A stretch of 64,000 nt of DNA. Source: an uncultured Parabacteroides sp. GTDB taxonomy: Bacteria > Bacteroidota > Bacteroidia > Bacteroidales > Tannerellaceae. This document shows positions 63,721 through 64,000 of the stretch, one piece after another; position 1 is the first letter of the stretch; every line of letters starts with the position of its first letter. The position numbers were made by a program, and so were the translations under genes. Where the stretch lies: contig UQLN01000022.1 in the NCBI GenBank assembly GCA_900541965.1, positions 4,300 to 68,299 on the forward strand. The letters run 5' to 3'. The notes under the pieces were generated by a model, which saw only the letters and a program-made list of their open reading frames with translations, ran no database searches and was not told where the DNA came from.

Positions 63721-64000
63721 GCCACTACCCAAAATAAAGGAAAGCCACTACCCAAAGGATAAATAATAAATAAGCAATGAAAAAAGCTCCCTCCTCCTTA
63801 TAATCTGCCAAAAACAGAATGGTGAGTTCATCAAAGACTACGTTAACCGGAACAAATATATAAAGATATTACAATATATTAATATCATAATCCTTTGATT
63901 ATTAATGCTTATTGTTTATAAAAACCTCTTGAAATCGTGAGGATATATGAATCTCAACAACTTTCACGGCATGAAATTTCTTAAGATATTCTAATTTTTA
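63721..64000 (+). other. AT-rich tail without a supported gene; short direct repeat and a 15-codon frame
   Basis: GCCACTACCCAAA occurs twice (63721-63733 and 63744-63756). Near the end, GTGAGGA precedes an ATG at 63947 and a 15-codon frame ending at 63994 (MNLNNFHGMKFLKIF). It may be a leader peptide or the start of something outside the window; I do not recognise it. Confidence 0.35.

Overview
The window looks like a chromosomal segment of a gut Bacteroidales bacterium, probably Parabacteroides or a close relative. The evidence is gene content rather than rRNA: a moxR/DUF58/bat operon, a hmuYRSTUV haem locus, Mfa/FimA-type lipoprotein fimbriae, a BT2086-like bile salt hydrolase, carboxynorspermidine decarboxylase, and many TAnnTTTG promoter boxes of the Bacteroidetes type. 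No tRNA, rRNA, CRISPR array, prophage or intact insertion sequence was seen.

Layout, left to right. 1-7 kb: the tail of an unknown gene, a DcaP-like porin, a LacI regulator, and a divergent polyol operon (mannitol-type dehydrogenase, FHS sugar transporter, bile salt hydrolase) with three LacI-type boxes in the divergent promoter. 7-12 kb: a PPOx-family protein, an AraC / PAS-kinase / AraC regulatory run, and a YhiM-like membrane protein. 12-16 kb: an orphan OadB-type sodium-pump subunit with a small acidic membrane partner, a small HTH protein and a tandem universal stress protein. 16.5-25.6 kb: hmuYRSTUV for haem capture and processing. 26-31 kb: a three-gene fimbrial operon and an AraC regulator. 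31-41.5 kb: the aerotolerance operon (moxR, DUF58, membrane protein, batA, batB, a frameshifted batC, batD, batE), followed by PAP2 and an unknown membrane protein. 41.7-48 kb: an HU-transmembrane-LysM fusion, HU, rimO, ftsY, nspC and an acyltransferase. 48.5-62.2 kb: three MacB/FtsX-type permeases, a DUF1016 remnant, an HlyD-type adaptor and TolC, divergent from an NtrC-type response regulator and its kinase. 62.4-63.7 kb: an NRAMP metal transporter.

The strongest unexplained signal is in the 48.5-62 kb block. Three separate transcription units (tolC-hlyD, permease 3, and permeases 2+1) each carry a sigma-54-like -24/-12 element. Beginning 55-56 bp upstream of each element is a pair of GTGTC-N9-GACAC-like sites whose centres are exactly 21 bp apart. 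The adjacent NtrC-type regulator is the obvious candidate to bind them, so the block reads as a self-contained envelope-export regulon. No ABC ATPase is encoded in the window.

A second theme is intergenic repeat architecture. Arrays of imperfect palindromes with a 21-22 bp period lie at 31.3, 40.4 and 48.3 kb, and a perfect hairpin at 56.6 kb shares a unit with the 40.4 kb array. Arrays of exactly four TTGACAR-like heptamers (28 bp) lie at 45.8, 59.4, 62.2 and 62.4 kb. Other points of note are a single-base frameshift in batC, an HmuY-like lipoprotein with what looks like a calycin-like insertion, a bile salt hydrolase placed in a polyol operon, and a protein that could tether the nucleoid to the cell wall.
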